Assembly (NCBI GenBank): GCA_028683855.1
Contig: JAQUHA010000006.1
Location: 62,001 to 126,000, forward strand
DNA: 64,000 nt
Reading direction: 5' to 3'
Source: Desulfuromonadaceae bacterium
Lineage (GTDB): Bacteria > Desulfobacterota > Desulfuromonadia > Geobacterales > Pseudopelobacteraceae
Of this stretch, positions 20,008-28,441 are shown piece by piece. The position numbers and the translations under genes are program-made. The notes beneath the pieces were generated by a model. The model saw nothing but the letters and a program-made list of their open reading frames with translations, ran no database searches and had not been told where the DNA came from. Each line of letters begins with the position of its first letter. Within the stretch, counting starts at the first letter, position 1.

Positions 20008-20939
20008 AGTCAGTTTCGGTTATAATCCCTAACTATAACGGTGTGGAACTTTTAAAACAGTATCTGCCGCCACTGCAGAAATCGCTCTCGGAATGCGAGA
20101 GACCATCTGAAATAATAGTTGTTGATGATGCCAGCAGCGATGACTCAGTTGACTATTTGAAGCAGAACCATCCGGAAATCAGAGTGTTTATAAACCCTGA
20201 GAACAAGGGATTTGGCGGCACAATGAACCACGGCATTCTTGAGGCAGTCGGAGATATAGTTTTTTCGCTTAACAGTGACGTGCTAGTGGATACCGATATA
20301 TTCAGCCTAATCATCCCAAGATTCTCCGATCCCGATCTGTTTGCTGTAACTCCCAATATTATCGATCCACGCACAGGTTACAATCAGGCAGTTTACAGAC
20401 TTCGACCCGAAAACTGCTGGTACACTGACATTTGTCTACAGCATGCGGATCCGTCTAAAGAAATTCCACTTTTTTTTGCTTGTGGCGGCGCATGTTTCTA
20501 TGACCGCAAAAAATTAATACAGCTGGGCTGTTTTGAAACTATTTACTCGCCCTTTTACATCGAAGACGTAGACCTTTCATATCAGGCTTGGAAACGAGGG
20601 TGGAAGTGCATACTGGCTCCAGAAGCAAGGGTATTTCACTTTAGCAATTCAACAATCGAAAAACATCACCGTAAACGAAAAATTAAATTTTTAACTGCAC
20701 GCAATAAGAATTATTTTCTGTGGATGAACATAACCGACAGTAAACTTGTATGGCGCTACTGGTTTTACATTATCCCCTCTCTGTTATTTGACATAATCAA
20801 TTTTAGAAAATACAAGTTTGTAGGAACTTTTATGGCACTGCCAAAACTTAAGGAAGTGATTCGTAAGCGCCATGAACGTAAAGTTCATTCTAAAATCAGT
20901 GATGCAGAAATAATCGGGCTGTTGTCATTTAAAAAATGA
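20004..20939 (+). CDS. Glycosyltransferase family 2 (copy 1 of a duplicated GT4-GT2 pair)
   Basis: This 311-residue inverting GT-A enzyme starts SVSVIIPNYNGVELL, has VVDDASSDDSVDYL and the NSDVLVD metal-binding region, and carries EDVDLSYQAWKRGW, typical of rhamnosyltransferase-like GT2 proteins (WbbL group). The gene at 22072 has the same length and the same block (EDVDISYRAWKRGW), which marks it as a paralogue. The start is TTG within a TTGA overlap with the preceding stop. A hydrophobic patch near 250-265 may contact the membrane. Substrate unknown. Confidence 0.87.
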   Translation: MKSVSVIIPNYNGVELLKQYLPPLQKSLSECERPSEIIVVDDASSDDSVDYLKQNHPEIRVFINPENKGFGGTMNHGILEAVGDIVFSLNSDVLVDTDIFSLIIPRFSDPDLFAVTPNIIDPRTGYNQAVYRLRPENCWYTDICLQHADPSKEIPLFFACGGACFYDRKKLIQLGCFETIYSPFYIEDVDLSYQAWKRGWKCILAPEARVFHFSNSTIEKHHRKRKIKFLTARNKNYFLWMNITDSKLVWRYWFYIIPSLLFDIINFRKYKFVGTFMALPKLKEVIRKRHERKVHSKISDAEIIGLLSFKK

Positions 20940-22075
20940 ACTCTGCGAAGAGGAAAACAATGAAATTGTTCACCGTAAATAATGCCAGAAAAGTAAGTGG
21001 CTGCGAAGAAAATCAGCTTGATCTGGCTCGTTGGTTTCGAGACGAACGTGGCGATGAAACAGTATTTCTGGTCAGAGAAATGAGTGATCTTGGAGACAGA
21101 GCTGATGCTGAAGGTTTTAAAGTTAAAAGAGTTTTTAGTGATGGGCTTGGACGGATAAAAACGCCCTTTGCTATTGCTGAAACTATAAAAGACGAGCAGC
21201 CTGACATTATTTCGGTAAACCGTGAACACAACATATACGCAACATGGATAGGAATACAGTTAGCAAGACCGTTCTTAAAGGAGACTCCATTGGCTGTTGC
21301 GGTTTTTCACTCTCCAACAGGCAGGCGGTACCCGCTTCTTAATAAATTTGACGGGGTCATCTGTACCTCAGAATATACAGGAGAATCGTTTTTTCAAAAC
21401 AACCAGGGGCTGAGAGAACGCACTAAAATAATTCCATACGGCACACTGCTTCCGCTCGTAGACCAGGATGCAAAAGAAAATGATAGCCGTCCAAAAAGGA
21501 TCTTTAAAAATCTGAGGTCACCTCTCGTGGGAATGATAGGTGATCTCTGGAAGAATCAGAGCCAACTCATCGACGTAGCTAATATGCTGCGTTCGGAACA
21601 TCCTGAACTGACATTTGTCGTTGTAGGAGCTGGATCCGACGAAATAGTAGCCGAACTAAAGAGTAAGGTTGTGCGATTGGGACTTCAGGATAGATTTATA
21701 ATTACCGGCAGAGTTGAGAGATCAAAAATTCCGGATCTTTTCTTTGATCTGGATATCTCGCTTTCAACCTACACGCACGAAGGTTTCGGAATTGTACACA
21801 TTGAGTCGCTGGCGGCAATGACACCCCTGATTGCTTATAACAGCGGTGGAATCCGTGAAATAATACGTTATGGCGGCGGCATCCTTGTTGATGGGAATAC
21901 AGATGAGTTTGCAGCTGCTATTTCAGAATTGATTTCAGATTCCTGCAAAAGAAGAACTCTTGGACGCAAAGGGCGGCAGGTAGTAGAAAAATATTTCACC
22001 ATGGAAATAATGTGTCGTAACCACCATGAATATTATGACAACATCCTCAAAAACAAATTGAGAATAAATAAATGA
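20936..22075 (+). CDS. Glycosyltransferase family 4 (copy 2 of a duplicated GT4-GT2 pair)
   Basis: This 379-residue GT4 protein shares SVNREHNIY, VFHSPTGRRYP, the WKNQ block and EGFGIVHIESLAA with the GT4 at 18904. The annotated ATG overlaps the preceding stop as ATGA. A second ATG eight codons in (MKLFTVNNARKVSGCEEN) aligns better with the start of copy 1 and has GAGGAAAAC before it, so the mature start may be there. Probable role: adding a second, related sugar to the same oligosaccharide. Substrate unknown. Confidence 0.87.
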   Translation: MNSAKRKTMKLFTVNNARKVSGCEENQLDLARWFRDERGDETVFLVREMSDLGDRADAEGFKVKRVFSDGLGRIKTPFAIAETIKDEQPDIISVNREHNIYATWIGIQLARPFLKETPLAVAVFHSPTGRRYPLLNKFDGVICTSEYTGESFFQNNQGLRERTKIIPYGTLLPLVDQDAKENDSRPKRIFKNLRSPLVGMIGDLWKNQSQLIDVANMLRSEHPELTFVVVGAGSDEIVAELKSKVVRLGLQDRFIITGRVERSKIPDLFFDLDISLSTYTHEGFGIVHIESLAAMTPLIAYNSGGIREIIRYGGGILVDGNTDEFAAAISELISDSCKRRTLGRKGRQVVEKYFTMEIMCRNHHEYYDNILKNKLRINK

Positions 22076-23007
22076 CATTGCCACAAACCAAACTCTCAAT
22101 AGTCATGCCAAATTATAACGGCGAACAGCTGCTTGCCAAAAACCTGCCTCCGCTGATTTCAGCCATGAATGCCTGGGGTGGCAAATGGGAACTGATTATT
22201 GTAGATGACTGCAGCAGTGATGGAAGCTGTGAGCTGCTCCGCCAGAACTTCCCTGAAGTTTTACTGATATGCAACGATAAGAATCTCGGGTTTTCAGGAA
22301 CGTGCAACAGAGGTATGAAGGCAGCCTTACACCCTTTAGTACTCTGCATCAACACCGACGTTCTGGTTGAATCAGGATTTGTAACACCTCTTATGGAACA
22401 CTTCAACGACAAGAGCGTGTTTGCCGTAACCCCTAATATACTTGCCGAGAGTGAAGGTAAAAACCAGGGTATTGTTAAAGGTCAGTTCGGAAAGGGTTTT
22501 TTTAGAGGTGGCTTTGCAGGATTACACGAAAAATATCAGATCAGAGAAAATCTTTACGCTGTCGGAGCATGTGTGATATATGATTTGGACAAATTTCGCT
22601 CCTTAGGTGGATATTCTGAAATCTACACTCCATACCTTTTTGAAGATGTTGACATATCATATCGTGCATGGAAAAGAGGATGGCGGAGCATATATGATCC
22701 CGATTCCACAGTATACCACCAGAGTAGTGCAACAATAAGTAAACTTGGAAAAAGACGAAAAAGACGAATATATTTTCGTAACCGATTTCTTTTTCACTGG
22801 GTGAACCTAAGTGACCAGAGTATGTTGTTCAGTCATGCGGTGTCTGTTCTTATACGTCTTGCTGTAAGTTTTATCTGGGGAGATTTCAACTATTATGCTT
22901 CATTCCTTGGAGCCTTGAAGCGACTCAATGAAGTAAAGGCGATACGTACTGCAGAGAAAAAGTACAGAATTCTAAACGATGACCAGATTCTTACCCGAAC
23001 AGCGTAA
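22072..23007 (+). CDS. Glycosyltransferase family 2 (copy 2 of a duplicated GT4-GT2 pair)
   Basis: This GT2 enzyme is 311 residues, the same length as the one at 20004. It begins LSIVMPNYNGEQLL, with VDDCSSDGSCELL, CINTDVLVESG and EDVDISYRAWKRGW. The C-terminal segment (about 255-290) is hydrophobic. The start overlaps the GT4 stop by four bases (ATGA). It ends the coupled glycosyltransferase series, and the acyl-activating ligase follows after 27 bases. Its similarity to the other GT2 implies a related acceptor or donor. Confidence 0.87.
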   Translation: MTLPQTKLSIVMPNYNGEQLLAKNLPPLISAMNAWGGKWELIIVDDCSSDGSCELLRQNFPEVLLICNDKNLGFSGTCNRGMKAALHPLVLCINTDVLVESGFVTPLMEHFNDKSVFAVTPNILAESEGKNQGIVKGQFGKGFFRGGFAGLHEKYQIRENLYAVGACVIYDLDKFRSLGGYSEIYTPYLFEDVDISYRAWKRGWRSIYDPDSTVYHQSSATISKLGKRRKRRIYFRNRFLFHWVNLSDQSMLFSHAVSVLIRLAVSFIWGDFNYYASFLGALKRLNEVKAIRTAEKKYRILNDDQILTRTA

Positions 23008-23034
23008 GCTGGACAGGTAATGAGGAGCCTTAAA

Positions 23035-24660
23035 ATGAATGAACTCATTGTTGCCGGTCAATATAATATCGGGCATATCTGCACAACTCACCAATGTAAG
23101 TCCGGCCTGAAAGACAAAACTGCAATGAGATGGGTCTCTGCGCATCACGAAAGGACTGATTATACATTTGGTGATCTTGACGCTGCATCAAATAGATTCG
23201 CAAATCTGCTTGATACATTAGGCGTACTTCCCGGAGATATTTTCTTTACATTCTTACCCAAAATGCCTGAGCAGTTTTTTGCTTTTCTAGGCACATTAAA
23301 ACATAGGACAATATGCGGCACCCTATTTTCAAACTTTGGAGAAGATGCTCTGCTCGACAGGCTTAGTGACTCTAAAGCTACAGGGATAATAACAAAAAAG
23401 AGCTTCCTGCGTAAAATCAAACGGATCTGGCCGCAGCTCCCCGAACTGCGCTTTGTAATACTGGTGGATATTGACGAACATTCCGAGGAGAACGTCTACA
23501 GTTATAAGCAGCTTATGGATGCCGCCTCAGCCGAATGGACAACGGCACTTACCCCACCGGAAACCCCATCAGTTCTACATTATACCTCCGGTTCTACAGG
23601 CAAACCAAAGGGAGCGCTTCACGCACACCGAAGCGTCTTGCTGCAGAATTCTACGACACGTGATGTTCTTGCAGTTAACAGCAACGATATTTATTGGTGT
23701 ACCGCTGACCAGGGGTGGGTTACCGGAACATCTTACGGGATAATCGGTCCCTGGAGCCTTGGGGTCACGCAGGTTCACTTCGGCGGGGTTTACGATGCCT
23801 CCGTATGGATGGATTTGATACAAACTGAACGCATAACGGTCTGGTACACCGCCCCTACTGCACTAAGAATGCTTATGCGTGAATCACCTGAGTTATACGC
23901 ACCTTTTGACCTTTCTTCGCTCCGCCACATATCAAGCGTAGGAGAGCCTCTAAATCCCGAAGTTATGGTATGGGGAGAGAAAATTTTAGGTAAGAAAATC
24001 TATGACACCTGGTTTCAAACTGAAACAGGAGGTATTTTGATACCTAACAGGCCTGGCACACCAATTCGTCATGGCTCTATGGGGAAACCTATTGATGAAA
24101 TAGAGGCTGCCATACTTTCAGATGATGGTTCCCAAGTCGGTGTAAACACTCACGGGAATCTCTGTATAAAGTCCGGTTGGTCGTCGATGTTCATTACATA
24201 TATTAACAACCAGGAAAAATATGACAGTAGATTCAGGGACGGCTATTATTACACCGGTGACACAGCCTACAGAGATGATGACGGCTACTTCTGGTTTGTC
24301 GGCCGAAGCGACGATGTGATAAATACGTCAGGGCATCTTGTAAGCCCTTTTGAAGTGGAGAGTGCACTTCTTGAACTTGATGAAATTGTTGAATCAGGTG
24401 TTGTTGGCGTACCTGATGACCTGCTGTTTGAAAAGGTCATAACTTATGTTGCTCTACGTGATGGAATAACAATTGCTCCTGAACTGGATCTAAAAATAAA
24501 ACTGCATATATCAAACCGCCTTTCCTCAATTGCAGCTCCCCATGAAGTTATCGCAATTGAAAAAATACCTAAAAATAAAAGCGGAAAAATTATGCGGCGG
24601 GTTCTAAAAGCCTGGTATCTTGGTCTTGATGCAGGCGACATTTCAACAATGGAGGATTAA
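23035..24660 (+). CDS. AMP-forming acyl-activating ligase, acetyl-CoA-synthetase-like, paired with a carrier protein
   Basis: This ANL-superfamily enzyme would activate a carboxylate with ATP. It contains the P-loop YTSGSTGKPKG (from residue 183), GWVTGTSYGIIGP, YDTWFQTETGG (323-333) and the C-terminal catalytic lysine (Lys518) in NKSGKIMRR. These blocks place it nearest acetyl-CoA synthetase. However, the Trp that closes the acetate pocket in Acs (second W of DTWWQTE) is Phe327 here, which may admit a larger acid. It is shorter (541 residues) than typical Acs. I chose the ATG at 23035 because GAGGAG lies seven bases upstream; an ATG at 23020 is in frame. A carrier protein gene abuts it, so the acyl group is probably loaded onto that carrier, as DltA does for DltC. 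Confidence 0.85.
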   Translation: MNELIVAGQYNIGHICTTHQCKSGLKDKTAMRWVSAHHERTDYTFGDLDAASNRFANLLDTLGVLPGDIFFTFLPKMPEQFFAFLGTLKHRTICGTLFSNFGEDALLDRLSDSKATGIITKKSFLRKIKRIWPQLPELRFVILVDIDEHSEENVYSYKQLMDAASAEWTTALTPPETPSVLHYTSGSTGKPKGALHAHRSVLLQNSTTRDVLAVNSNDIYWCTADQGWVTGTSYGIIGPWSLGVTQVHFGGVYDASVWMDLIQTERITVWYTAPTALRMLMRESPELYAPFDLSSLRHISSVGEPLNPEVMVWGEKILGKKIYDTWFQTETGGILIPNRPGTPIRHGSMGKPIDEIEAAILSDDGSQVGVNTHGNLCIKSGWSSMFITYINNQEKYDSRFRDGYYYTGDTAYRDDDGYFWFVGRSDDVINTSGHLVSPFEVESALLELDEIVESGVVGVPDDLLFEKVITYVALRDGITIAPELDLKIKLHISNRLSSIAAPHEVIAIEKIPKNKSGKIMRRVLKAWYLGLDAGDISTMED

Positions 24661-24897
24661 ATGGACATTATTACAGAACTAAACACAGTTTTCCGACAGG
24701 TATTTGATGATAACTCACTTAACGTTACCAGAACAACTACAGCTAATGATATTGATGAGTGGGATTCACTAACCCACATGAACCTTGTTGTAGCCGTTGA
24801 ACTGAAATTCAAGATCAAGTTTGCACTTGGCGAGCTTCAACTGCTAAAAAATGTCGGCGATATGGCAGATATGATTGGTAAAAAAATTGCCGCATAA
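24661..24897 (+). CDS. Acyl carrier protein (dedicated, DltC-like in context)
   Basis: A 78-residue acidic helical carrier protein. The phosphopantetheine attachment serine is Ser36 in DEWDSLTHM. It starts on the base after the ligase stop, with GGAGG a few bases before the ATG. The WDSL(T) variant of the usual DSL motif is common in carriers dedicated to secondary or surface modification, as opposed to the fatty acid ACP. In context it should carry the acyl group from the ligase to the MBOAT membrane enzyme. It needs a phosphopantetheinyl transferase, which is not in this window. Confidence 0.9.
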   Translation: MDIITELNTVFRQVFDDNSLNVTRTTTANDIDEWDSLTHMNLVVAVELKFKIKFALGELQLLKNVGDMADMIGKKIAA

Positions 24898-25939
24898 AGG
24901 TAACGCGTTAAGATTCAGACTCTTTTCCTTGCTATTTATATGCTGCATCTTACTTTGTATCACAACAGTTTTTTTACTAAACTACATCGTTGACCCTTTA
25001 TGGTGCTTTTCGCATTCAAATAAATTGAATTCAAAGCAACTTGGTTTCAACGAGAGACAACAAAAAAGTGACTTCCTTGTAACGCATGACAATAACTACG
25101 AGATTCTAATATTAGGCAGCAGCAGGATGACTTTTCTTGCTGCTACTGATTTTAACGGCAAAAAAGCTTTTAATTTTTCTGTAAACGCTATGATGCCAGA
25201 CGAATATAAAGATTATGCCGCTTTTTTCAGAAAATTCAACGGGCATGCTCCTAAGATCATAATTGTAGGTCTTGATTTCTTTTCAACTAACGGTAATTTT
25301 CACGGATACGAATATTCCGCTCCGGCAGAATATTTCAAAAATGCCGAGGATCCTTTTTGGCGATATTTTACGTTATTGAGCCTTGATTCCTTTAGCTATT
25401 CAATAAGAAACATAAGGCAGACTATTCGACCCAACAAACTAAATTTTTATGATCGCCGGCTTATAAAAACAGCAGTGGTAATTCCAGAGTCTGCAAAACA
25501 GAATTTTGTCGATAAAGATCTATCTATGTTTAAACGCGATTTTTACGGTAACACTTATAGATACAGGGATCTAAGAGAAGTCTATGGGGAATTTTTAAGT
25601 GACAATCCATATAGCAGATTTATAGTATTTACTACACCAGACTCTCTACAACTTTGGAAACTATTGCTTAAAGAAGGAAGACTCGAAGACTACCTACGTT
25701 GGTTGGGTGATATAATTGAAATCTTCGGTGAAGTTTATGACTTCATGGGAGATAATTCTTTCACTTCAAACAGTGATAACTATATGGACGGACATCACTT
25801 TTATCCGCAGGCAGGCAAAATCATCTCCAACGGGATTATGTCTCAATCCTTCAAATCACCCGGAATACTTGTTAATAAAAGAAATTACCCTGCACACTCT
25901 TCCAGAATTCGTTCGTTGTACAGTGACTCAAAACGCTGA
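24875..25939 (+). CDS. Membrane-anchored SGNH-like protein (DltD/AlgJ-type position)
   Basis: The 354-residue protein has one N-terminal membrane helix (LFSLLFICCILLCITTVFLLNYIV), then an extracytoplasmic domain with an SGNH-like nucleophile block ILILGSSRM (Ser82/Ser83) and a C-terminal DGHHF (Asp305, His308) resembling the catalytic DxxH. This is the architecture of DltD and AlgJ/AlgX, which work with an MBOAT partner in acylating surface polymers. The start is uncertain: the listed TTG overlaps the carrier gene by 23 bases, and a TTG at 24887 also fits. The MBOAT gene follows directly. Confidence 0.75.
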   Translation: MVKKLPHKGNALRFRLFSLLFICCILLCITTVFLLNYIVDPLWCFSHSNKLNSKQLGFNERQQKSDFLVTHDNNYEILILGSSRMTFLAATDFNGKKAFNFSVNAMMPDEYKDYAAFFRKFNGHAPKIIIVGLDFFSTNGNFHGYEYSAPAEYFKNAEDPFWRYFTLLSLDSFSYSIRNIRQTIRPNKLNFYDRRLIKTAVVIPESAKQNFVDKDLSMFKRDFYGNTYRYRDLREVYGEFLSDNPYSRFIVFTTPDSLQLWKLLLKEGRLEDYLRWLGDIIEIFGEVYDFMGDNSFTSNSDNYMDGHHFYPQAGKIISNGIMSQSFKSPGILVNKRNYPAHSSRIRSLYSDSKR

Positions 25940-25954
25940 AAGGATATAACTTAG

Positions 25955-27427
25955 ATGCTTTTCAATTCATACGAATTTATTTTTCTTTTTCTGCCGGTTA
26001 CACTCGCTGTTTTCTACCTTCTAAACCGTTGGAGACTTACTCTCGCCTCCAACGCCTGGATGCTTTTTGCCTCTCTGTTTTTCTACTGCTGGTGGGACAT
26101 CAGGTATTTGCCACTATTGCTAGCCTCAATACTCTTTAACTACACAATAGGCAATCTTCTTGTTGACTACGATAGTAATCGAAAAAATAAGGTCAGCAGA
26201 AAGTCAATCTTTATTACAGGAATCATCTGCAACCTTATTCTACTGGGTATATTCAAATATACCGATTTTGCTATCACCAATATCAACGCAATTGCAGACA
26301 CCAAACTTGAGTTGCTCAAAATAGTATTACCATTGGGAATCAGCTTTTTCACAATAACCCAGATTGCTTTTCTTGTTGACTGCTATGAGGGGTTGGTTAA
26401 GGAGCGTAAACTCCTCAACTACTCTCTTTTTGTAACTTTCTTTCCGCACCTGCTAGCCGGACCGATTCTCCATCACAAAGAGATGATGCCTCAGTTCGAC
26501 AGAACACGTAACAAGGTAATCAATTATCGTAATCTCTGCATAGGCAGCTATGTTTTTTTTATAGGTCTGTTCAAAAAAATAATTATTGCTGATAGCTTCT
26601 CAAAGGTTGTTGCTAACGGCTTTGACACGGCTAAGTCACTAAACGGAATTGAGGGGTGGGTTGCCAGCCTGTCCTACACGCTGCAGCTTTATTACGATTT
26701 TAGCGGCTATAGCGACATGGCTGTTGGAGTTGGGTTAATGTTCAACATAGTACTCCCATGGAACTTTAACAGCCCATATAAATCAACCAACGTCATACAG
26801 TTTTGGCAGCGATGGCACATGACCCTCTCCAGCTTTATTACGACTTATCTGTATTCACCTATATTACGGGCTTCCAAATCTATAACTTTTGCACGCTCAC
26901 TTGTAGCCATATTTATAGCTATGCTGATTTCCGGCATCTGGCATGGTGCAGGATGGAATTTCGTTCTATGGGGGAGCTTACACGGCGGGGCACTTGTAAT
27001 CAATCATTATTGGCGTAAAAAGAAGCTGAAAATGCCTACAGCTCTGGCGTGCTTTATTACATTTATGTTTGTCAATCTCTCATTTATATTTTTTAGAGCT
27101 AAAGGAATACCTGAAGCCCTGAAAGTTCTGAAAGCAATGTTTGGAATGGGCTCTCCAATCTTTCCGGATGCAGCAACATCAATTAAACTTTCTGATTTTG
27201 GGCATAGTCATATCTGGAAGGTAATTTTAATCAACCTGCAAGGATCTGACGGCACCTTCTGGAGACTATTAGCATTTCTGATTTTCACTTTTGTTGCAAA
27301 AAATTCGATACAACTCGCTGATTCATTCAAACCAGACTGGAAAAGGTTTGTGTTCCTTCTGGTTATCGCCATGTATGCAATTTTAAATATGGGTAAAGTA
27401 AGTGAATTTCTCTATTTTCAATTCTGA
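25955..27427 (+). CDS. MBOAT-family membrane acyltransferase (AlgI/DltB/PatA type)
   Basis: This 490-residue polytopic protein has about 10-12 hydrophobic segments. Family marks are LFNSYEFIFLFLP at the start, YYDFSGYSDMAVG near 245 and SGIWHGAGWNFVLWGSLHG, where His330 is the expected catalytic histidine. MBOAT proteins of this branch move an acyl group across the inner membrane to a polysaccharide or teichoic-acid acceptor. AAAGG precedes the ATG. The carrier and ligase immediately upstream suggest an acyl-carrier donor (as in DltB) rather than acetyl-CoA (as proposed for AlgI). It is the only MBOAT in the window, although four SGNH-type proteins surround it. Confidence 0.92.
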   Translation: MLFNSYEFIFLFLPVTLAVFYLLNRWRLTLASNAWMLFASLFFYCWWDIRYLPLLLASILFNYTIGNLLVDYDSNRKNKVSRKSIFITGIICNLILLGIFKYTDFAITNINAIADTKLELLKIVLPLGISFFTITQIAFLVDCYEGLVKERKLLNYSLFVTFFPHLLAGPILHHKEMMPQFDRTRNKVINYRNLCIGSYVFFIGLFKKIIIADSFSKVVANGFDTAKSLNGIEGWVASLSYTLQLYYDFSGYSDMAVGVGLMFNIVLPWNFNSPYKSTNVIQFWQRWHMTLSSFITTYLYSPILRASKSITFARSLVAIFIAMLISGIWHGAGWNFVLWGSLHGGALVINHYWRKKKLKMPTALACFITFMFVNLSFIFFRAKGIPEALKVLKAMFGMGSPIFPDAATSIKLSDFGHSHIWKVILINLQGSDGTFWRLLAFLIFTFVAKNSIQLADSFKPDWKRFVFLLVIAMYAILNMGKVSEFLYFQF

Positions 27428-27429
27428 TT

Positions 27430-28428
27430 ATGATTTCATTTCGTAAGTTTTTCATATTATTACTTATAGTTGGTTCTGTAAGTCTGCCAATACTGATCGC
27501 AGTAGATTTTCTTTGGAATCAAAAAGACACTTACACTGAATCGTTGTTACAAACATTTGATAAACGACAGACCGATGTACTTTTTTTTGGTGATTCAAGC
27601 ATCCGATTTTTCGGTAGCAGAGACACTAATAAATCCGGAATAGACCTTCTATTCCAGTCAAAATCCGGTTTAAGCGTATGCTCTGTAGCAAATCCAGGAT
27701 ATTCCGCAGTGATGTATTCTGAGTATGTAAAGCTGCTAGATAAGACAAAATACAAACCTAAACTGGTAATTATTCCAATAAATCTGAGGAGTTTTACCGG
27801 TTCATCAATTAGAAGGCCGGCACTCAATTTTCCACTTCGTCAGATATACATACGGTATCGCAGCAAGGGAGTATTCGAGTGGGCGGACTACTTAAAATTC
27901 CGCTTTCTGGGCTATGAGGATACCCTCACCGATTATTGGAAAGATCAGCAGGTAATATATGACGGGAAAGAGCTTGGAACTCATCGGAGCATACAGGAAC
28001 AAAGCCGCATACCGGAGTCTTTTGACTACAATCCTGAAAGAGAGACACTTTATGCCAAACAACTTGGCATAAAGTTCAGATACCACTATATGGCTGTACT
28101 TGCCGAAGATGACGCAATGTTCGGATATATTAGCGACACAATAAATGTTCTTAATAAAATGAAAATACCGGTACTATGTTACATCACACCGGTAAATTAT
28201 ATCGATGGCAAGAAATATGTCGGAGATGATTTCGTAAGACGCATAGATAAGAATCTTGCCACCGTTCAATACTTTATGAAAAAGAGGCAGATAAATATAA
28301 TCAATCTGTCTAAGCAACTACAACCATCTGAATTTATTGATAAAAGAGATGTTTATGAACATTATACATTCGTGGGCAGATCGTTAATTGCTGAATCGCT
28401 AGCAAAAGCTGTAGCAACACTTCCATAG
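27430..28428 (+). CDS. Membrane-anchored SGNH-like protein
   Basis: This 332-residue protein has one N-terminal membrane helix (FFILLLIVGSVSLPILIAVDF) and an extracytoplasmic SGNH-like domain. The nucleophile block is FFGDSSIRFFG (Ser56), and the C-terminal DVYEHYTFVGRSLIAESL supplies a plausible His. It begins two bases after the MBOAT stop, so it is part of the same transcript and probably of the same acylation complex. It is not closely similar to the 24875 protein or to the 28442/30548 pair. Catalytic activity is inferred only from the motif. Confidence 0.65.
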   Translation: MISFRKFFILLLIVGSVSLPILIAVDFLWNQKDTYTESLLQTFDKRQTDVLFFGDSSIRFFGSRDTNKSGIDLLFQSKSGLSVCSVANPGYSAVMYSEYVKLLDKTKYKPKLVIIPINLRSFTGSSIRRPALNFPLRQIYIRYRSKGVFEWADYLKFRFLGYEDTLTDYWKDQQVIYDGKELGTHRSIQEQSRIPESFDYNPERETLYAKQLGIKFRYHYMAVLAEDDAMFGYISDTINVLNKMKIPVLCYITPVNYIDGKKYVGDDFVRRIDKNLATVQYFMKKRQINIINLSKQLQPSEFIDKRDVYEHYTFVGRSLIAESLAKAVATLP

Positions 28429-28441
28429 GAGAGCGGTAATA

